A DNA stretch of 8,845 bases, from positions 1 through 8,845 of the forward strand of contig CAKPKZ010000064.1 in assembly GCA_934167435.1 (NCBI GenBank), given 5' to 3'. Below, one piece after another: positions 5,125 through 8,845 of this stretch; the stretch's first letter is position 1, and each line of letters starts with the position of its first letter. Position numbers and translations under genes: made by a program. The notes beneath the pieces are model-generated. The model made no database searches, was not told the origin of the DNA, and worked only from the letters and a program-made list of their open reading frames with translations. The DNA is from an uncultured Clostridia bacterium (GTDB taxonomy: Bacteria > Bacillota > Clostridia > TANB77 > CAG-508).

Positions 5125-6036
5125 ATGGAAGAAAAAAAAGAAAAGTTGCCAAGTACAAGGATTCAGTGGTTTCCAGGTCATATGGCAAAAACCAGAAGGC
5201 AAATTGCAGAAGATCTAAAACTAATAGATGTAGTAGTAGAACTATTAGATGCAAGAATACCAATATCAAGCCAAAATCCAGAAATTGCAGAAATAACAAA
5301 AGGAAAGAAAAAAATAATAGTACTAAATAAATGCGATTTAGCAGATGAAAAAGAAAACCAAAAGTGGATAAGCTATTTTAATCAAAAGCAAATACCAGCA
5401 GTATTAGCAGACTCAAACACTGGAAAAGGAATAGAAAATTGCTTAAAACAAATAGAAAACATAATGAAAGAAGACTTAGAAAAACATGCACAAAAAGGAA
5501 GAGTAGGAAGAAAAATAAAAGTAATGGTTCTAGGAATACCAAATGTAGGAAAATCATCATTTATTAACAGAATAGCAAGAAAAACATCAGCAGGAGTAGG
5601 CAACAAGCCGGGGGTAACAAAACAAAAACAATGGATAAGAGTAAACGAAAAGGTAGAACTATTAGACACACCAGGGGTATTATGGCCAAAATTTGAAAAT
5701 AATGAAGTAGCACTAAACCTAGCATTTACTGGAACAATAAAAGAAAGCATTTTAGAAATAACTGAAGTAGCATATTATTTAGTAAAATTTTTACTAGAAA
5801 ACTATATGTCGAATTTATGTGAAAAATATAAGCTAAATGAAAAATATATAAAAGAAATACTAGAAAGAGACCTGCCAGAAAATGAAAATATATATGAAGT
5901 AATGCTACAAATAGGAAGAAAAAGAGGATGCATTGTATCTGGTGGAAATGTTGATGACGAAAAAACATCAAAAATAATATTAGACGAATTTAAAAATGGA
6001 AAATTAGGAAAAATAACGATAGAAGGAGTAAAATAA
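5125..6036 (+). CDS. rbgA: Ribosome biogenesis GTPase RbgA (YlqF)
   Basis: A 303-residue circularly permuted GTPase that acts late in 50S subunit assembly. The order of motifs is diagnostic: IQWFPGHMAKTRR (13-25), G4 NKCD (68-71), then G1 GIPNVGKSS (137-145), G2-region PGVT (162-165) and G3 DTPG (181-184). A C-terminal helical rRNA-binding domain follows to the end. The ATG at 5125 is preferred: AAGGAAAG (5109-5116) is 8 nt upstream, and an in-frame ATG at 5104 would lie before the site. The ribosome binding site is inside the 3' end of the preceding GNAT gene, so the accessory block abuts rbgA with no promoter gap. Translation may be coupled to the GNAT gene. mrnC follows after 6 nt. Confidence 0.97.
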   Translation: MEEKKEKLPSTRIQWFPGHMAKTRRQIAEDLKLIDVVVELLDARIPISSQNPEIAEITKGKKKIIVLNKCDLADEKENQKWISYFNQKQIPAVLADSNTGKGIENCLKQIENIMKEDLEKHAQKGRVGRKIKVMVLGIPNVGKSSFINRIARKTSAGVGNKPGVTKQKQWIRVNEKVELLDTPGVLWPKFENNEVALNLAFTGTIKESILEITEVAYYLVKFLLENYMSNLCEKYKLNEKYIKEILERDLPENENIYEVMLQIGRKRGCIVSGGNVDDEKTSKIILDEFKNGKLGKITIEGVK

Positions 6037-6042
6037 ATATAC

Positions 6043-6441
6043 ATGGAAGAATTTATAGAATTAAAAAAAGATATAAATGAAGTAAATTTAATGCCGCCAC
6101 TTACATGGGCATATATAGGTGACTGTGTATATGAATTATATATAAGAACATCTTTGGTAAATAAAACAAATTTAAAACCACATGCATTACATATAGAAGC
6201 AATAAAACATGTAAAGGCTAAAGCTCAGGCGGACACTTTAAAAGAAATATACGATAAATTAACAGATGAAGAAAAAGATGTAGTTAGAAGAGGCAGAAAT
6301 GCGGAAAACCATCATTTGCCTAAAAATGCCGAGGTACAGGACTATATGTATTCAACAGCTTTTGAGGCATTAATAGGATATTTATATTTAACAAAACAAA
6401 ATTTAAGACTAAAAGAAATATTAAAATTGTGTAATAAATAA
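6043..6441 (+). CDS. mrnC: Mini-ribonuclease III (23S rRNA maturation)
   Basis: A 132-residue RNase III catalytic domain without the double-stranded RNA-binding domain, as is typical for Mini-III. It matures the ends of 23S rRNA in Bacillus. The family motif LTWAYIGDCVYELYIRT (20-36) holds catalytic Asp27. RRGRNA (82-87) is the second conserved box. YSTAFEALIGYLYL (103-116) carries the second acidic residue, Glu108. The length matches the family. The nearest ribosome binding site, AAGGAG (6023-6028), is 14 nt from the ATG, which is unusually far, so translation probably depends on coupling to rbgA. In Bacillus mrnC sits with cysS and rlmB; here it pairs with another ribosome-assembly gene. 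Confidence 0.95.
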   Translation: MEEFIELKKDINEVNLMPPLTWAYIGDCVYELYIRTSLVNKTNLKPHALHIEAIKHVKAKAQADTLKEIYDKLTDEEKDVVRRGRNAENHHLPKNAEVQDYMYSTAFEALIGYLYLTKQNLRLKEILKLCNK

Positions 6442-6481
6442 TTCTTATTATAAAGTAACAAAAATTTTAATGCAAAACTGG

Positions 6482-6510
6482 TTGACTAAAAGGCAAAAAA
6501 GTGATATAAA
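6482..6510 (+). promoter_or_regulatory. Sigma-A-type promoter for tRNA-Glu
   Basis: TTGACT (6482-6487), a 17-bp spacer and TATAAA (6505-6510) fit the vegetative consensus well. The expected start is near 6517, about 13 nt before the tRNA. No clear terminator separates mrnC (ending 6441) from this promoter. Confidence 0.8.
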
Positions 6511-6529
6511 TAATATCAGTTTAAAAAAA

Positions 6530-6604
6530 GGCCCGTTGGTCAAGCGGTTAAGACGCCACCCTCTCAAGGTGGAATCATGGGTTCGATTCCCGTACGGGTC
6601 ACCA
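6530..6604 (+). tRNA. tRNA-Glu (anticodon CUC), CCA encoded
   Basis: A 75-nt cloverleaf. The acceptor stem GGCCCGT pairs with ACGGGTC (one G-U), followed by discriminator A and an encoded CCA (6602-6604). The anticodon arm is CCACC-CTCTCAA-GGTGG, with anticodon CTC at 6563-6565, which reads GAG. The T arm contains GGTTCGATTCC. The overall sequence resembles bacterial tRNA-Glu. In an AT-rich genome, GAG-reading CUC is the minor partner of the usual UUC isoacceptor, which must be encoded elsewhere. Confidence 0.96.
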
Positions 6605-6608
6605 AATT

Positions 6609-6700
6609 AAAAGGGAGTAGCTTTAAATTACTAATCAACAGTCGCGATACAATATTGTATCTGGTTAGTAAGCTAAAAATAGTAAGCAAGACTTTTAAAA
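6609..6700 (+). ncRNA. yybP-ykoY Mn2+ riboswitch aptamer
   Basis: The hallmark GGGAGTAGC (6613-6621) near the 5' end and AGCAAGAC (6685-6692) at the 3' end flank the paired core. P1 is AAAAG (6609-6613) with CTTTT (6692-6696). TAGCTT (6618-6623) pairs with AAGCTA (6670-6675). TTACTAA (6628-6634) pairs with TTAGTAA (6665-6671) as an alternative extension of that leg. CAGTCGC precedes a perfect hairpin GATACAAT/ATTGTATC (6646-6661). The family binds Mn2+ between the two conserved loops and usually turns on Mn2+ efflux genes. It starts four bases after the tRNA CCA and precedes a P-type ATPase, a known partner of this riboswitch class. Confidence 0.9.
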
Positions 6701-6752
6701 GGAAAATGTAATTTTTTTAAATAAATTATAAATCCTTTTAAAAGTCTTTTTT
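6688..6752 (+). terminator. Riboswitch-controlled intrinsic terminator
   Basis: AAGACTTTTAAAAGGA (6688-6703) and TCCTTTTAAAAGTCTT (6733-6748) form a perfect 16-bp stem with a 29-nt A/T-rich loop, followed by Ts to 6752. The left arm contains the 3' strand of aptamer helix P1 and the conserved AAGAC. Formation of aptamer and terminator are therefore mutually exclusive, which predicts an ON switch with Mn2+. Confidence 0.9.
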
Positions 6753-6802
6753 GAATATAATGCTTAAATAAACAAATAATAAAAAAGAAAGGAAGAAAAT
6801 TT

Positions 6803-8845
6803 ATGGAAAAAGGTTGGTTTAATAAAGATATCAATACAGTTGAAAAAGAATTAAAAACAAATATGCAAACGGGGTTAACCCAAGAAGAAGTGAAAAAAAG
6901 AATTGAAAAATATGGACTAAATGAACTAAAAGCAAAAAAGAAAAAAAGCATAATTCAAAAATTTTTAGAACAATTTAAAGACTTTTCAATAATAATACTA
7001 ATAATTGCAGCTATTGTATCAGGAGTTGTAGGAGTAGCACAAGGAGAGGGCATAACAGACACAATTATAATATTAATAGTTGTAATAGTTAATGCAATAA
7101 TAGGAGTAGCACAAGAATCAAGGGCAGAAAAGTCATTAGAAGCATTGCAGAAATTAACAGACCATGCAACAAAGGTTTTAAGAGATGGAAATGTACAAGT
7201 TATTCCAGCAAAAGAGCTAGTTCCAGGTGATGTTGTTATTCTAGATACAGGAGACTATATACCAGCAGACTTAAGAATTATAGAAGCAATAAATCTTAAG
7301 TCTCAAGAAGCTTCGTTAACAGGAGAATCAGTACCAGTAGAAAAACAAATGAGCAAAATAGAAGAAGCAGAAATAGGAATTGGAGATAGAATTAATATGC
7401 TATTCTCTTCAAGTTTAGTAACATATGGAAGAGGAAAAGCAATTGTAGTTGAAACTGGAATGGATACAGAAGTAGGTAAGATTGCAGGAATTATAAATGA
7501 AACTGAAAAACAAGAAACACCATTACAAAATAAATTAAATAGGTTAGGAAAAACTTTAGGAATAGCAGCATTAGTAATATGTATTGTTATATTTATTATA
7601 GGACTATTACAAGGAAAAGAACCTATTCATATGTTTATGACAGCAGTAAGTTTAGCCGTTGCAGCAATTCCAGAAGGATTAGCTGCAGTTTCTACAATAG
7701 TGTTGGCAATAGGTGTACAAAAAATGGTAAAAAGAAATGCTATTGTAAAAAGATTGCCAGCAGTCGAAACTTTGGGAAGTGCAACAGTAATATGCTCAGA
7801 TAAAACAGGAACACTAACTCAAAATAAAATGACAGTAGAAAAAGTATTTTGGAATAACAATTTAATTGATTTATCTGGAATAAATTATAGTGATAATGAA
7901 GAATTAAAACAATTAGTTTATGCAAGTATGTTGTGTAATGATACAAAAGTATCAGAAGGAAATAAATTAACCGGGGACCCAACAGAAACAGCATTGGTTG
8001 ATATGGCATTTAAACTAGACTTTGATCCAAGCATATATGAGCAAATGCCACGTGTTGAAGAAGTTCCATTTGATTCAGATAGAAAATTAATGACAACAGT
8101 ACATCAAAAAGGAGACAAATATATAGTATATACTAAGGGTGGAGTAGATGAGCTGTTAAAAAGATGTAAATCATATTTAATAGAAGGAAAAACCAAAAAT
8201 GATCTTGAAGATTATAAATATATTATAGAAAAAAATAATGAGCAAATGGCTAAAGATGCATTAAGAGTACTTGCAATGGCATACAAGGAGATTGATCATA
8301 AGCCAACAAAACAGGAAATGCAAACAATAGAGAATAATTTAATTTTTATTGGTATGGTTGGAATGATAGATCCACCAAGACAAGAAGCAAAAATTGCTGT
8401 AGAAAAATGTAAAACTGCAGGGATAAAAACTGTTATGATAACAGGAGATCATAAAATTACAGCATCTGCAATAGCTAAAAAATTAGGAATATTAGAAAAT
8501 GATGATGAAGCAATAACTGGTTTAGAACTAGAAAAGATGACAGATGAAGAATTAATAAAAAATGTTAGAAAATATTCAGTATATGCAAGAGTTTCGCCAG
8601 AACACAAAGTAAGAATTGTTAAAGCATGGCAGAAAAATGGGGAAATAGTAGCTATGACAGGTGATGGAGTAAATGATAGTCCAGCATTAAAAACTGCAGA
8701 CATAGGGTGTGCTATGGGAATTGTTGGAACAGATGTAGCCAAAGAAGCGGCAGATGTTATTTTAACTGATGACAATTTTGCTACAATAGTTTCTGCAGTG
8801 GAAGAAGGTAGACGTATATATGACAATATTTTAAAAGTAATACAG
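6803..8845 (+). CDS. P-type cation-transporting ATPase, PMCA/SERCA-like (probable Mn2+/Ca2+ exporter), 3' end outside window
   Basis: An open frame of 681 codons to the window edge with no stop. The site AAAGGAAG (6788-6795) is 7 nt from the ATG. The motif order is that of P2-type ATPases: an N-terminal cation-ATPase domain (about 1-60), M1/M2 helices (about 63-110), actuator TGES (173-176), M4 with PEGL (290-293), phosphorylation site DKTGTLT (Asp333), the nucleotide-binding domain with KGG (about 445-450), TGDGVND (619-625), and the start of M5 at the end. Pro-Glu-Gly-Leu in M4 is typical of bacterial Ca2+-type pumps. Homologues behind yybP-ykoY elements, such as YoaB of Lactococcus and MgtA of Streptococcus, are linked to Mn2+ export, so the riboswitch supports Mn2+ or mixed Ca2+/Mn2+ efflux. 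About 190-220 C-terminal residues (M5-M10) are missing only because the window ends. Confidence 0.95.
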   Translation, partial: MEKGWFNKDINTVEKELKTNMQTGLTQEEVKKRIEKYGLNELKAKKKKSIIQKFLEQFKDFSIIILIIAAIVSGVVGVAQGEGITDTIIILIVVIVNAIIGVAQESRAEKSLEALQKLTDHATKVLRDGNVQVIPAKELVPGDVVILDTGDYIPADLRIIEAINLKSQEASLTGESVPVEKQMSKIEEAEIGIGDRINMLFSSSLVTYGRGKAIVVETGMDTEVGKIAGIINETEKQETPLQNKLNRLGKTLGIAALVICIVIFIIGLLQGKEPIHMFMTAVSLAVAAIPEGLAAVSTIVLAIGVQKMVKRNAIVKRLPAVETLGSATVICSDKTGTLTQNKMTVEKVFWNNNLIDLSGINYSDNEELKQLVYASMLCNDTKVSEGNKLTGDPTETALVDMAFKLDFDPSIYEQMPRVEEVPFDSDRKLMTTVHQKGDKYIVYTKGGVDELLKRCKSYLIEGKTKNDLEDYKYIIEKNNEQMAKDALRVLAMAYKEIDHKPTKQEMQTIENNLIFIGMVGMIDPPRQEAKIAVEKCKTAGIKTVMITGDHKITASAIAKKLGILENDDEAITGLELEKMTDEELIKNVRKYSVYARVSPEHKVRIVKAWQKNGEIVAMTGDGVNDSPALKTADIGCAMGIVGTDVAKEAADVILTDDNFATIVSAVEEGRRIYDNILKVIQ

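Noticed and set aside
5382..5750. Antisense ORFs opposite rbgA
   Set aside because: They are rich in Phe/Leu/Ser, as expected for the reverse complement of A-rich coding DNA. They have no start signal and no recognisable family.
6673..6951. Antisense ORF across the riboswitch terminator and the ATPase start
   Set aside because: It is composed mainly of Phe, Ser and Leu from A/T-rich DNA, and the same bases are explained by the terminator and the ATPase.
7579..7803. Overlapping + strand ORF in another frame of the ATPase
   Set aside because: Its composition (Tyr/Arg/Ser/Cys) is an artefact of the out-of-frame ATPase codons, and the DKTGTLT motif is in the main frame.
8449..8826. Antisense ORF of 125 codons opposite the ATPase
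   Set aside because: It lies opposite the highly conserved TGDGVND region of a clear P-type ATPase and shows no domain of its own.

Overview
The window is AT-rich (A/T-ending codons throughout, AGA for arginine, ATA common for isoleucine). It uses strong AGGAGG-type ribosome binding sites and the standard code, with TGG for Trp and TGA as stop. Together with the rbgA and mini-RNase III genes and a Mn2+ riboswitch, this points to a low-GC Bacillota, most likely a clostridial gut-type organism. Every gene I can support is on the + strand.

Bases 1 to about 5123 are an accessory region of small, unrelated and partly broken genes. In order they are: the truncated tail of a DUF1016/YhcG-like nuclease gene; a nucleoside 2-deoxyribosyltransferase-like protein; a tiny ORF (copy A); a promoter/operator-like inverted repeat; a dinD pseudogene with at least three lesions; a GNAT acetyltransferase; a second tiny ORF (copy B) that shares a 55-bp block with A; a RhuM-family protein with a 26-codon ORF just behind it; a third tiny ORF (C); a Nudix hydrolase with an unusual insertion and an extra C-terminal domain; and a short GNAT protein. 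Several of these units begin with nearly the same ribosome-binding segment (GGAAGTGATAAA then ATGG). This suggests stepwise accretion or recombination through a shared 5' segment. The contents (DUF1016, DinD, RhuM) are typical of variable or defence-type islands, but no complete defence system is visible.

Bases 5125 to 8845 are core genome. rbgA (50S ribosome-assembly GTPase) and mrnC (mini-RNase III, 23S rRNA maturation) form a ribosome-biogenesis pair. Next comes a good sigma-A promoter, a tRNA-Glu(CUC), and only four bases later a yybP-ykoY Mn2+ riboswitch. The 3' strand of its P1 helix is also the left arm of a perfect 16-bp intrinsic terminator. It controls a P-type cation ATPase, probably a Mn2+ (or Ca2+/Mn2+) exporter, which runs off the end of the window. 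I see no separate promoter between the tRNA and the riboswitch, so the two may share a transcript.

The most interesting points are: (1) the recurring tiny-ORF/5' segment family in the accessory block, whose layout resembles a degenerate N-terminus of RbgA and which ends exactly at rbgA; (2) a dinD frameshift inside a large palindrome, where removing one AC dinucleotide restores both the frame and perfect symmetry; (3) the tRNA-riboswitch-terminator arrangement. I found no CRISPR array, transposase, integrase or rRNA.
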